From Cetobacterium ceti (GTDB lineage: Bacteria; Fusobacteriota; Fusobacteriia; Fusobacteriales; Fusobacteriaceae), in assembly GCF_900167275.1 (NCBI RefSeq), contig NZ_FUWX01000005.1, positions 1-64,000 of the forward strand: 64,000 nt of DNA. The letters are read 5' to 3'. Under the pieces are notes generated by a model. The model was not told where the DNA came from. It was given only the letters and a program-made list of their open reading frames with translations, and ran no database searches. Below are positions 19,253 through 27,641 of this stretch, piece by piece. The translations under genes were made by a program, and so were the position numbers. How positions within the stretch are numbered: position 1 is the first letter of the stretch; each line of letters begins with the position of its first letter.

Positions 19253-19380
19253 TCTATACATTCTCTATACTTTTCTCTATACTATATCTAATCATTAGTC
19301 TATATATTACATAAACACTTAACTATATCATATTCAAACTTAAGTCTATATCATCTTTTTTTCTCACTTTCTCTATACAT
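19253..19380 (+). repeat. Cluster of direct TCTATA repeats (iteron-like)
   Basis: The motif TCTATA occurs in the same orientation at about 19253, 19264, 19276, 19299, 19345 and 19372. Four copies read TCTATAC, and CTCTATAC occurs exactly at 19263, 19275 and 19371. Further degenerate CTATATC copies lie between them. No DnaA box (TTATNCACA) was seen. Direct repeats ahead of a replication initiator gene are the normal arrangement for iteron origins, but spacing here is irregular. Confidence 0.5.
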
Positions 19381-19445
19381 TTTTCTAAATTTTTATAAAA
19401 TTCCTATGTAAAATTAAACTTTTATAGTAAAATTGATATAGATTA

Positions 19446-19500
19446 ATGATTATTTTTGATTTTTTATATAAATATTATATAGAGTTATGATTATTTTTGA
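19446..19500 (+). repeat. 14-bp direct repeat pair flanking the initiator promoter
   Basis: ATGATTATTTTTGA occurs exactly at 19446-19459 and 19487-19500, 41 bp apart (about four helical turns). The first copy overlaps a TTGATT -35-like box and the second ends at the ribosome site of the initiator gene. The AT-rich stretch between could hold the -10 box. This looks like an operator for self-repression. Confidence 0.45.
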
Positions 19501-19515
19501 AGGAGATAAAACTTT

Positions 19516-21267
19516 ATGAAAAAAATAGAGAGTTTAGATATGGAAATTATCGACACTGGAGAAACGGAAATTGTAGAGGAATATCTGGATTTCCCAGAAG
19601 AGGAATTAATTGAACAAGCCCATAAAAATTTGGTTAGAATAGATATGAATATTATTGAATATCCTATTTTTTCTAAAAATAGGAAGAGAAAAATAAATCA
19701 AGTTGTAGTTTATTACTTTAACAAAAGAAAAGATAAATATATTGAAGTTAAACCAATTTCAGGATCTACAATACCTGGAGAATTTGAAGAGAGGGTTTTT
19801 TTAGCACTGATTAAAATTATGAAACGCCGCAATTATGGAAGAGAATTTGTTGTTACAGCCAGTGAAATTTTAGATAATTTAAATTTAGAAACTCGTAGTT
19901 CTAGAGCTTTTTATCGTAATGAAATTCGAGACTCTTTAATTAAATTATCTGAGACATCATATACTTTTAAGAATTCTCTTTACTCCAATGAATTAGGTGG
20001 TCTTATAGAATCTGCTGTTATAACTAATATTATGAATATTACCATTATAACAAGAAAGACTAAAAGTCATGTAGATTTTGACCATTTTAAAGATAGAAGA
20101 ATAAAGGAAATATATAAGGTATCCCTTTCAGATCATTTCTACAAAAATATTATAAAAAAAGGATATTTAGTTTATAATGCCGATTTACTTTTAGATATCA
20201 ATACTTCCACTGCAAGAGGAATATATATGATGATTAATAAATGGAGATTTAATAAACTTTACTTAAGTCAACCTATTGTTACGATTCTAAAAAGAATACC
20301 TTTAAAGCATAGTAAAAGCTATATGACAAGAAGTGTAAATACTTTAATCTCTGCCTGTGAAGAATTAAAAAAGAAAAAACTTATAAAGGATTTTAACATT
20401 ATAAAAAAGACAACTTGGGAAAGTGCAGAAATTGAATTTTTCTTTGAAGAATCTCACAATCAATTGAAACAAAATAATTTTTTTCAAGATAAAAATTCCT
20501 TTAAAGGTTTGGCTATTACCGATGTAGCTGAAGATTATATGGATGCTTATGCTATCAGTGATGAAGATATTGAAGAAATTATAAATCTTCTCCCTTCAAA
20601 GGCTAAAACTTTATCTACCATAAAAAAAACTATCATTGATATGTCTACTAAATATAAAACAGAGGATATAAAAAAAGCTGCCCACTATACTAAACTTAAA
20701 AAAGCCACTAAAGTTCGTAGTTATTTTATAAAAGCTCTTGAAAACTCTTGGGGAGAAGATATTGAACTTCCTAAAAAAGAAAAGAAATTAAACTTAGATT
20801 TTTCCTTAAAGCAAGAGGAAAATATATCTTTTAAACACTATGAACTTTTTATAAAGCTCTCTTTAGAAGACCAAAGTTCAATCGAAAATTTAGTTTACAA
20901 AGATTACATACAGCAATGTGGAGGATTTGAAACCTCTATACAAAAGAAAGCATTTAATTTTGGGAAAACCTCTTTAATTGATAAATTTCTTGAAAAAAAC
21001 CCAGAATTTCTTATTAAAAAAGAGCCCGTAAAACCTGAAAAGATAGATGAAAAAAATAGGACAACAAATCTTACCCTTTTAAAAGAGTATGTATATGAAT
21101 ATATTGACACATATGCCTTTATGTTAGAAATTCCTCAAGATACTTTAAAGGGGCTTAAAATCGATATTATGCTAAAATTAACAAAAAGTTTTATGAATAA
21201 AACTCTAACTATTGAATCTATAGATGAAATTTTAAACAGTTCTTTAAAATCATACAAAAAGCCCTGA
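19516..21267 (+). CDS. Replication initiator protein A-like (plasmid RPA family)
   Basis: 583 residues, no signal peptide. The segment about 50-310 reads like the plasmid replication initiator RPA family (Pfam RPA type): EYPIFSKNRKRK, PISGSTIPGEFEERVFLALIKIMKR, then IKEIYKVSLSDHFYKNIIKKG..NADLLLDINTSTARGIYMMINKWR, which resembles its winged-helix core. The remainder is charged and unrecognised. AAGGAG precedes the ATG, and direct repeats lie upstream (19253-19500). Neighbours are ordinary chromosomal genes, with no ParAB, mobilisation or toxin-antitoxin genes nearby. It could be the initiator of a second chromosome or large plasmid, a remnant of an integrated replicon, or a chromosomal protein with another role. 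The family assignment is by eye. Confidence 0.65.
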   Translation: MKKIESLDMEIIDTGETEIVEEYLDFPEEELIEQAHKNLVRIDMNIIEYPIFSKNRKRKINQVVVYYFNKRKDKYIEVKPISGSTIPGEFEERVFLALIKIMKRRNYGREFVVTASEILDNLNLETRSSRAFYRNEIRDSLIKLSETSYTFKNSLYSNELGGLIESAVITNIMNITIITRKTKSHVDFDHFKDRRIKEIYKVSLSDHFYKNIIKKGYLVYNADLLLDINTSTARGIYMMINKWRFNKLYLSQPIVTILKRIPLKHSKSYMTRSVNTLISACEELKKKKLIKDFNIIKKTTWESAEIEFFFEESHNQLKQNNFFQDKNSFKGLAITDVAEDYMDAYAISDEDIEEIINLLPSKAKTLSTIKKTIIDMSTKYKTEDIKKAAHYTKLKKATKVRSYFIKALENSWGEDIELPKKEKKLNLDFSLKQEENISFKHYELFIKLSLEDQSSIENLVYKDYIQQCGGFETSIQKKAFNFGKTSLIDKFLEKNPEFLIKKEPVKPEKIDEKNRTTNLTLLKEYVYEYIDTYAFMLEIPQDTLKGLKIDIMLKLTKSFMNKTLTIESIDEILNSSLKSYKKP

Positions 21268-21282
21268 TTATATCAGGGCTTT
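21258..21282. terminator. Bidirectional terminator after the initiator gene
   Basis: Stem AAAGCCCTGAT / ATCAGGGCTTT with a 3-nt loop. The stop codons of both convergent genes lie in the hairpin, and T- or A-rich sequence flanks each side. Confidence 0.85.
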
Positions 21283-22440
21283 AATTTTTATAATACTTTC
21301 TTTTCCTGTTACTGCAGCTTTTACAACTGTTTCAGGACCTGTTAATATATCGCCACAGAAGAAAAATCCATTTTCCTCTGTAATTCCTTTTTCTTTTAAA
21401 ACTTCCATTGGATATTGGGCCACTTGACTAAGTGCTAAAATTATATAATCACATTCTAATAGAAATTCTGAATTTTCTAAAGTTTTTAATTTCTTATTTT
21501 CATCATAATATGTTTTTTCTAAAACTATTCCATTTTCTAAGATTTTTTTAGGAGAAACATATGTTAAAAATTCAACACCGTCCTCTTTTGCTTCCCTTAT
21601 TTCTAATTTAGTAGCAGGAGAATCCTCCATAGGTCTTCTATAGGCAATTATAACTTCATTCCCCTGTCTTTTAGCAGTTCTGGCCACATCCATTGCCACA
21701 TTTCCTGCTCCTATTACAACAACTTTTTTGTTTTTTCCTAAATCTATATTATTTTTTAAGTAATCTATAGCATAAAGAGTATTGGGATTTTCTACTCCTT
21801 CTATATTAAGTTTTTTAGGGAACCATGTTCCTGTTGCTATTATTACTCCATTATAATCTTTTTTTAAATTCAAAATATCATTTTCATCTAAAGAACTATT
21901 TCCTTTAAAAATAATTCCTAATTCCATAACTTTTTTCTCTAGAAGGGCTATATTTTCCTTAGGTAATCTAAAATCTGGTATTCCATATCTTAGCATTCCA
22001 CCTAATTTTTCATGATTATCAAAAATAGTAACTTCATAATTATTCTTTCTTAATAAGATACCTGCAGTTAGAGCTCCTGGTCCTCCTCCAACTATGGCTA
22101 TTTTCTTTCCATTACTAATATTTTTTTCAAATAATGTAGTTTTCAAATATTCTTTCATTATATAATTTTCTATTTTAGGAAAATCAATTGGCTCTCCCTT
22201 AATTCCTCTTACACAACTACCCATACATTGGTTTTCAAAAGGACAAATTAAAGAGCATACCAAAGACATAGGATTGTTATTAAATAATATTTCTCCTGCT
22301 TTTTTATATTCTTCCTTTTGAAACAATTGAATAACTTCAGGGATAGATGTTCCTATAGGACATGCCTTTTTACAAGGTTCATGTTTACATTTTAAACATC
22401 TATTCCCCTCCTCTAGTAAAAATTCTATATTACTTTTCAT
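21268..22440 (-). CDS. GltD-like NAD(P)H/FAD iron-sulfur oxidoreductase
   Basis: 390 residues, resembling the small subunit of glutamate synthase and related electron-transfer flavoproteins. The N-terminal Cys-rich domain (about 1-110) has CLKCKHEPCKKACPIGTSIPEVI and LVCSLICPFENQCMGSCVRG, eight Cys for two 4Fe-4S clusters. The FAD Rossmann motif IAIVGGGPGALTAGILL follows at about 120, and the second nucleotide site VVVIGAGNVAMDVARTAKR at about 245. No GltB large subunit is in the window, so the electron partner is unknown; NfnA-like or stand-alone oxidoreductase roles are possible. The ATG at 22440 has GGAGG 4 nt upstream; an earlier in-frame ATG overlaps the preceding gene. It is 13 nt after the M15 gene. 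Confidence 0.85.
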   Translation of the reverse strand: MKSNIEFLLEEGNRCLKCKHEPCKKACPIGTSIPEVIQLFQKEEYKKAGEILFNNNPMSLVCSLICPFENQCMGSCVRGIKGEPIDFPKIENYIMKEYLKTTLFEKNISNGKKIAIVGGGPGALTAGILLRKNNYEVTIFDNHEKLGGMLRYGIPDFRLPKENIALLEKKVMELGIIFKGNSSLDENDILNLKKDYNGVIIATGTWFPKKLNIEGVENPNTLYAIDYLKNNIDLGKNKKVVVIGAGNVAMDVARTAKRQGNEVIIAYRRPMEDSPATKLEIREAKEDGVEFLTYVSPKKILENGIVLEKTYYDENKKLKTLENSEFLLECDYIILALSQVAQYPMEVLKEKGITEENGFFFCGDILTGPETVVKAAVTGKESIIKIKALI

Positions 22441-22453
22441 TTTTCCTCCAACC

Positions 22454-22942
22454 TTAATATTTGACAAAGGCCTGTCGCCTTTCCTGTCTTATATTTCTCC
22501 TAAACGAAATATGAAATCTTTTTTGCCTAGGATAATATATTAACTGATCAAAACTAAGCCTTGATCTTCTTAATTTATTATATACATACTTTGGATTTTT
22601 TTTCGTATAAAAATCCACTGCCAAACCTTGAACATGATATGAATGACTTACCCCACCAACTTTTCTATTTACTCTTGGGGATCTATACCAACTATTCACA
22701 TGAATAGGAGTTCCTAAAAATCTTCTAACCTTATCCATTCTCCAAGCACAATAATATATATTATCTGTTGCCTTAGATAAAGGTATATTACTCATATTAT
22801 ATCTTTTTGCTGTAGCACTATATAAAGCTTCCCTAGCTGTAAAATATCGAGATATTTTTTTATTTGACATTCTTATAGTTGCTCCACACCCTGTAAATAA
22901 ACATAAAATTAGTGCAACCAATACTCCCCTGTATTTTTTCAC
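22454..22942 (-). CDS. M15-type peptidase-like lipoprotein
   Basis: 162 residues. A lipoprotein signal (MKKYRGVLVALILCLFTGC, Cys at about 19) would anchor it to a membrane. The domain matches the peptidase M15A group (D-Ala-D-Ala carboxypeptidase-like): INSWYRSP-like IHVNSWYRSPRVN, the zinc motif SHSYHVQGLAVDF (SxHxxGxAxD) and the late RFHISF. This suggests trimming of peptidoglycan peptides in the periplasm. It starts with GTG (22942-22940) that overlaps the rhodanese stop codon by one base (TAGTG) with GGAG upstream, so it is translationally coupled to it. Rich in Arg and Tyr. Confidence 0.82.
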   Translation of the reverse strand: MKKYRGVLVALILCLFTGCGATIRMSNKKISRYFTAREALYSATAKRYNMSNIPLSKATDNIYYCAWRMDKVRRFLGTPIHVNSWYRSPRVNRKVGGVSHSYHVQGLAVDFYTKKNPKYVYNKLRRSRLSFDQLIYYPRQKRFHISFRRNIRQERRQAFVKY

Positions 22943-24225
22943 TATTCTACTCCTAACTCAATTGGATTATTTTTATTTTTACTCCATTCCATCCACCCAT
23001 TTGAATAGATACTATTATTTTTAAAACCTAAAACCTGTGAATAATATAAAGCCTCTGAAGCTCTCCATCCAGAACCACAGAAAAATACTAATTTTTTATT
23101 GGGATCAATATTCAATTTTTTCCACATAGCTAAAATTTCATTTCCATTTCTCATGGTATTATCAATATTTCTATAATCTTCAAGAGTTACAGAAGATGTT
23201 CCACCCATTCCCCATACAGAACCTTTAATTCTACCTTTTCTATGCATATAGGAATATCCCGAAACTTCTCCTATTCTTTCCTTATATGATCTTATATCCA
23301 CTAAAAGTTCATGTTCTTTATTATCTTTTAAAACTTTTTTAGCTTCATTTATATTTAATATATAATTTTTATTTAAAGGAATATTGCTACCAAAAGAATC
23401 TACAGGGTTACCAATTTCAATTCCACTCTCTTCTTTATATCCTTCCCTATGCCAAGCATTATATCCTCCATTTAAAATTTTTACATCTTTAACTCCTAAA
23501 TATTCAAATATAACTCCTAGTCTAAAAGCTGCCATTATATTTTCTCCATATAAAATTACGCCACTATTTTTATCTATTCCTATACTTTTAGCAAAATTTA
23601 TTAAATTTTCATCACTATTTATCATCCATTCTGGTGGTGGTTCTATATTATCTGTATTAATATGAACAGCTCCAGGAATATGTCCTTTTAAATAATTAAC
23701 TGCACTGTTTAATGGTCCCCAAGAAACTTCATATACCTTATATTTTTCACAACAACTATTTTCAACCTTACCCTCTATTGCTTTTTTAACCCAATATGCA
23801 GGAACTAATTTCTCATATCCAGGAAATTTCACAAGTGGTGCTTTTTCATTTTCTAAATATTTATTAAAATCATAGGTTTTTATATTTTTAACTCCTAATT
23901 TTTCTAAATAATTTCTTACAACTTCATTTTCTTTTGGATTACTATTATATAAAATTATTTCTTTTTCAGAATTTAAAATTCCCTTTTCTTTTAATCTTTC
24001 ATTTAATATTTTAACGTTACTTTCTGTTAAATTTTTCTTATCTAACCATCTATAGGAAAAATCTGTTGCTCCAGGAATGTGTCCACCTCTTTCCATTCCC
24101 TCCTCTGGCCATCCGTTGTAGTAACTACTTTCCCTTGTATCTACTAAAATATAGTTATTTTTATCTATGGTTTTTCCAAACATAAATGTAGAAAGTAGTA
24201 AAAATATCAGTATTATTTTTTTCAT
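22942..24225 (-). CDS. Exported sulfurtransferase with three rhodanese domains
   Basis: 427 residues with a cleavable Sec signal (MKKIILIFLLLSTFMFG). Three rhodanese-like domains: about 20-125 (YILVDTRESSYYNGWPEEG, GHIPGA), 150-265 (GHIPGAVHIN, ending GVILYGEN) and 285-427 (LLVDIRSYKERIGE, VFFCGSGWRASEAL). Only the third has the Cys of the active loop (CGSGWR); the first reads YNSNPK and the second YGENIM, so they are probably structural. It likely handles reactive sulfur outside the cytoplasm; substrate unknown. GGAGG precedes the ATG. First gene of a three-gene operon with the M15 lipoprotein and the GltD-like enzyme. Confidence 0.88.
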   Translation of the reverse strand: MKKIILIFLLLSTFMFGKTIDKNNYILVDTRESSYYNGWPEEGMERGGHIPGATDFSYRWLDKKNLTESNVKILNERLKEKGILNSEKEIILYNSNPKENEVVRNYLEKLGVKNIKTYDFNKYLENEKAPLVKFPGYEKLVPAYWVKKAIEGKVENSCCEKYKVYEVSWGPLNSAVNYLKGHIPGAVHINTDNIEPPPEWMINSDENLINFAKSIGIDKNSGVILYGENIMAAFRLGVIFEYLGVKDVKILNGGYNAWHREGYKEESGIEIGNPVDSFGSNIPLNKNYILNINEAKKVLKDNKEHELLVDIRSYKERIGEVSGYSYMHRKGRIKGSVWGMGGTSSVTLEDYRNIDNTMRNGNEILAMWKKLNIDPNKKLVFFCGSGWRASEALYYSQVLGFKNNSIYSNGWMEWSKNKNNPIELGVE

Positions 24226-24247
24226 TATTTCCTCCTGATTTAAAATT

Positions 24248-24275
24248 AAAAAGCAGTTAGAAGTATCTAACTGCC
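24248..24275 (-). terminator. Terminator of htpX
   Basis: Minus-strand stem GCAGTTAGA / TCTAACTGC, 4-nt loop, five Us. It separates htpX from the rhodanese operon. Confidence 0.8.
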
Positions 24276-24279
24276 AAAA

Positions 24280-25116
24280 CTATCTTGCCATTTCCTCTAA
24301 TCTTCTAATTCTTTCCCCTGTACTAGGATGAGTACTAAATAAATTAGCCATTTTACTTCCTGCTAAGGGAGAAACTATAAACATATTTTCTGTGGCTGGA
24401 TTGGCATCCATAGGAATTCTTCTACTCCACATTTCAAGTTTACGTAAAGCATTTGCTAAATACATTGGATTACCACTAACTCTAGCTCCAAAACTATCAG
24501 CTTTATATTCTCTACTTCTTGAAATTGCCATTTGAACCAACATTGCCCCTATTGGTGCAAAAATAGATACAAGTATTAATACAAAAGGACTAGTATCTTC
24601 ATCATCCCTATTCCTACCTCCGCCAAAAATAGCCGCCCATTTAGCTATATTTGCTAAATATGTAATAGCTCCTGCTAAGGTTGCAGCCACTGTTCCAATT
24701 AAAATATCCCTATGACTAACATGACCTAACTCATGACCTATAACTCCTGCTAGTTCATCATCTGACATAATCTCTGCCAATCCTCTTGTAACAGCAACAG
24801 CTGCATGTTTTGGATTTCTTCCTGTTGCAAAGGCGTTAGGCTGCTCCTCATTTATCATATATACCCTTGGCATAGGTAAATCTGCTCTTTTAACTAAATT
24901 TTCTGTGATTTTATAGACTCGATCTTCAGGAGATAAAGGCTGTGCCCTATACATTGATAAAACCATTTTATCACTAAACCAATATGAAAAAAAGTTCATA
25001 ACTCCAGCAAATATTAAAGCAATTAACATTCCATTTCTTCCACCTATTAAACTTCCTATGAACATAAGTAAAAGAGTCATAAAAAGCATAAGCAAAAATG
25101 TTTTAAATCCCTGCAT
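24280..25116 (-). CDS. htpX: HtpX-like M48 membrane zinc metalloprotease
   Basis: 278 residues, the usual HtpX size. N-terminal hydrophobic hairpins (about 5-50) and two more membrane segments (about 145-200) surround a cytoplasmic-facing protease. The zinc motif HELGH (GVIGHELGHVSHRD, about residue 140) and the third ligand Glu in SREYKADSFGA are present, as is NAFATGRNPKHAAVAVT before them. HtpX degrades damaged membrane proteins under envelope stress. AGGGG lies before the ATG. Monocistronic by terminator position; divergent from aroB-ppx. Confidence 0.92.
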   Translation of the reverse strand: MQGFKTFLLMLFMTLLLMFIGSLIGGRNGMLIALIFAGVMNFFSYWFSDKMVLSMYRAQPLSPEDRVYKITENLVKRADLPMPRVYMINEEQPNAFATGRNPKHAAVAVTRGLAEIMSDDELAGVIGHELGHVSHRDILIGTVAATLAGAITYLANIAKWAAIFGGGRNRDDEDTSPFVLILVSIFAPIGAMLVQMAISRSREYKADSFGARVSGNPMYLANALRKLEMWSRRIPMDANPATENMFIVSPLAGSKMANLFSTHPSTGERIRRLEEMAR

Positions 25117-25179
25117 AACCCCTCCATATTTTTTAGAATTTAATACTTATAAAGTATCATATTATTCTAACTTTGTAAA

Positions 25180-25208
25180 TTGAAGTTTCTTTTCTTTTTA
25201 GGTATAAT
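25180..25208 (+). promoter_or_regulatory. Sigma70-type promoter of the aroB-ppx gene
   Basis: TTGAAG, 17 bp, TATAAT; start expected near 25215, so a short leader before the ATG at 25240. Confidence 0.65.
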
Positions 25209-25239
25209 TTAGGAAAATGACTATTAAAGGAGAAACCCT

Positions 25240-27261
25240 ATGTATATTATAAATATGAATACCTCAAGTAAATCTTATCCCATTATTATTGGAGAAAACA
25301 TACTTGATAAAATAAATCCATATATAGAAAAATATGATAAAATTCTACTTCTTACAAATGATAAAGTTGGGCCTTTATATAAAAATCAGTTTCTTTCTAC
25401 TTTAAAAAGAAATGATATCTTTATTTTAGAAATTAAAGATGGGGAAAAATATAAAACTCTTGAAAGTGCTAAAACTGTATATGATTTTTTAATTGAAAAT
25501 GATTTCACTAGAAATTCTCTTATTATAACCTTAGGTGGTGGGGTTATCTGTGATTTAGGTGGATATGTAGCAGGGACATTTATGAGAGGAATAGACTTTA
25601 TTCAGTGCCCAACATCTCTTTTAGCTCAAGTTGACGCAAGTATTGGCGGGAAAGTAGCTGTAAACCACCCTATGGGGAAAAATTTAATCGGTTTATTTAA
25701 ACAACCCATAGGTGTTTTTATTAATATCTCATTTTTAAAAACTCTTTCATCTGAAGAGTTTAAATCTGGTCTTGGAGAGATTATTAAACATGGATTTATT
25801 TCTGAAAATAATAATTATTTAGATTTTTTAAATAATAATATAAGTAATATTCTAAATTTAAATATTAAAACCTTAGAAGAAATGGTTTATATTTCCTGTC
25901 TTATAAAAAAATCTATAGTTGAAAAAGATGAATTTGAAAATGGAATCAGGGCTTTTTTAAATTTAGGACATACTTATGGTCATGCTCTTGAAACTTTATA
26001 TAATTATGAAAATATTTCCCATGGGGAAGGAGTTGCCAAAGGAATTATTTTTGCAGGAAAAATATCTCTAGAAAAAAATTATATCAATGAAGAAAAATAT
26101 AGCCTTTTGTGGAAAACTTTTGAAAATTTTAACATTGATTGTCATCCTGTTTATATAGAACACAATCACTTAGTTAAAATAATGAAAAAAGATAAAAAAA
26201 ATTCCCATGACAATATTAATTTTATTTTATTTAAAAATGATAATTTAAATAAAGAACCTGTTTCTATTGAAATAATTGAAAAAGTAAATAACTCTTTTAA
26301 AAATAGATTTATAAAAAGTGTAATTGATATAGGAACAAATTCCTGCAGACTTTTTTTAGGAGAGGTTGAAAAAAAGGATAATAAAATAAATATCATAAAG
26401 AAACTATATAAATCTGTGGAAACAACTAGATTAGGAGAAGGAGTTAATATAAATAAAAAACTTCTTCTTGAGCCTATGAAAAGAACTCTTACTGTTATAG
26501 AAAAGTTTAATCATATTTCTCTTAATATGGGAGCAACAGAAATTTTAGCCTTTGCCACATCTGCCACTAGAGATTCTGAAAATAAAGATGTTTTTATAAA
26601 TATGGTAAAAGACAAAACAAACATCAATATAAAATGTATTTCAGGAGAATTAGAAGCAAAATTTAGTTTTTTAGGAAACTCTCAAATTTACAAGGAAAAA
26701 ATTATGATTGTTGACATTGGTGGAGGAAGTACAGAGTTTTCCCTTGGAGAGAATGAAAATTTAGAATTTGTAAAAAGTTTTAATATCGGTGTGGTTAGAG
26801 CCAATGAGATATTTTTTAAAGATGAAAATTATTCTGAAGAAAATATTTCAAAATGTCAAAATTGGATTTTTGAAAATCTAAAAGAGATTGAAAAATTTAA
26901 AAATGAAAAATTTAAATTAATTGGAGTGGCTGGTTCTGTCACAACTAATGTATCTGTTTTAAAAGAAATGGAAATATATAACAGTGATGAAGTTCATAAT
27001 TATAATTTATCCATAGAGGAAATCAAAAAAAATCTAGATTTATTTTTAAGTAAACCTTTGGAAAAAAGAAGAAATATTAAGGGATTAGAACCAAAAAGAG
27101 CTGATGTTATCATAGGTGGTAATATTATTTTACTTTCTATTTTAGAGCTCTTAAATAAAGATTCTATTACTGTTTCAGAATCTGATAATCTCGAAGGAGG
27201 AATGACTTATGTTGACATATCATTTTCTAGTGAAGGGTGTTGTTCAAGGGGTAGGATATAG
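25240..27261 (+). CDS. Fusion of 3-dehydroquinate synthase and Ppx/GppA phosphatase
   Basis: 673 residues. Residues 1-about 345 are a complete AroB (shikimate pathway): the NAD loop LGGGVICDLGGYVAGTFMRG, SLLAQVDASIGGKVAVNH, and metal ligands in GLGEIIKHG, LGHTYGHALE and SHGEGVAKG. Residues about 355-673 are an exopolyphosphatase/pppGpp phosphatase domain: SVIDIGTNSCRLFLGE, AFATSATRDSEN and IVDIGGGSTEFSLGE. The frame is open throughout, with no stop, start or ribosome site at the junction, so this is a true fusion on this sequence. The last 17 codons overlap the acylphosphatase gene in another frame. What links the two activities is unknown; both partners use or release phosphate. Confidence 0.9.
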   Translation: MYIINMNTSSKSYPIIIGENILDKINPYIEKYDKILLLTNDKVGPLYKNQFLSTLKRNDIFILEIKDGEKYKTLESAKTVYDFLIENDFTRNSLIITLGGGVICDLGGYVAGTFMRGIDFIQCPTSLLAQVDASIGGKVAVNHPMGKNLIGLFKQPIGVFINISFLKTLSSEEFKSGLGEIIKHGFISENNNYLDFLNNNISNILNLNIKTLEEMVYISCLIKKSIVEKDEFENGIRAFLNLGHTYGHALETLYNYENISHGEGVAKGIIFAGKISLEKNYINEEKYSLLWKTFENFNIDCHPVYIEHNHLVKIMKKDKKNSHDNINFILFKNDNLNKEPVSIEIIEKVNNSFKNRFIKSVIDIGTNSCRLFLGEVEKKDNKINIIKKLYKSVETTRLGEGVNINKKLLLEPMKRTLTVIEKFNHISLNMGATEILAFATSATRDSENKDVFINMVKDKTNINIKCISGELEAKFSFLGNSQIYKEKIMIVDIGGGSTEFSLGENENLEFVKSFNIGVVRANEIFFKDENYSEENISKCQNWIFENLKEIEKFKNEKFKLIGVAGSVTTNVSVLKEMEIYNSDEVHNYNLSIEEIKKNLDLFLSKPLEKRRNIKGLEPKRADVIIGGNIILLSILELLNKDSITVSESDNLEGGMTYVDISFSSEGCCSRGRI

Positions 27262-27478
27262 ATTCACTACCTATCTCAATGGAAACAAATTAAATATTAA
27301 AGGAACTGTAAAAAATTTAGAAGATGGTTCTGTGGAAATTTATGCCCAAGGAGATGAAGTTGCAATAAAAGACTTTAAACAATACTTAAATATTGGTTCT
27401 AGTTATAGTTCCGTTAGAGAAATTATTGAGAATACCCTTGAAGCAAAACCATTTGAAAGTTTTTCTATAATTTATTAA
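27209..27478 (+). CDS. Acylphosphatase
   Basis: 89 residues, one acylphosphatase-like fold. The signature GVVQGVGYRFTTY carries the phosphate-binding loop and its Arg, and the second motif GTVKNLEDGSVEIYAQG follows; the catalytic Asn corresponds to VKN. It hydrolyses carboxyl-phosphate bonds of small acyl phosphates such as acetyl phosphate. The start at 27209 has AAGGAGG about 9 nt upstream, inside the end of aroB-ppx, so the genes overlap by 53 nt in different frames. All three activities (AroB, Ppx, AcyP) release phosphate. Confidence 0.92.
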   Translation: MLTYHFLVKGVVQGVGYRFTTYLNGNKLNIKGTVKNLEDGSVEIYAQGDEVAIKDFKQYLNIGSSYSSVREIIENTLEAKPFESFSIIY

Positions 27479-27540
27479 AGGAAATTTTTTATTTAATCCA
27501 AAGAGTATAGTTGTCTAATGACTTTTTAAACTCTCATTAT

Positions 27541-27580
27541 AAGGGGTGGCATATGCCATCCCTTCTCTTTTTATTCTTTT
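27541..27580 (+). terminator. Terminator after acylphosphatase
   Basis: Near-palindromic stem AAGGGGTGGCA / TGCCATCCCTT followed by CTCTTTTTATTCTTTT. It separates the aroB-ppx/acyP unit from selD. Confidence 0.7.
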
Positions 27581-27641
27581 CTTTTTTTTCAAAAAATGTG
27601 GTATTATAAAATTGTCAGCTCTAATTTAAGGAGGTAATTAA

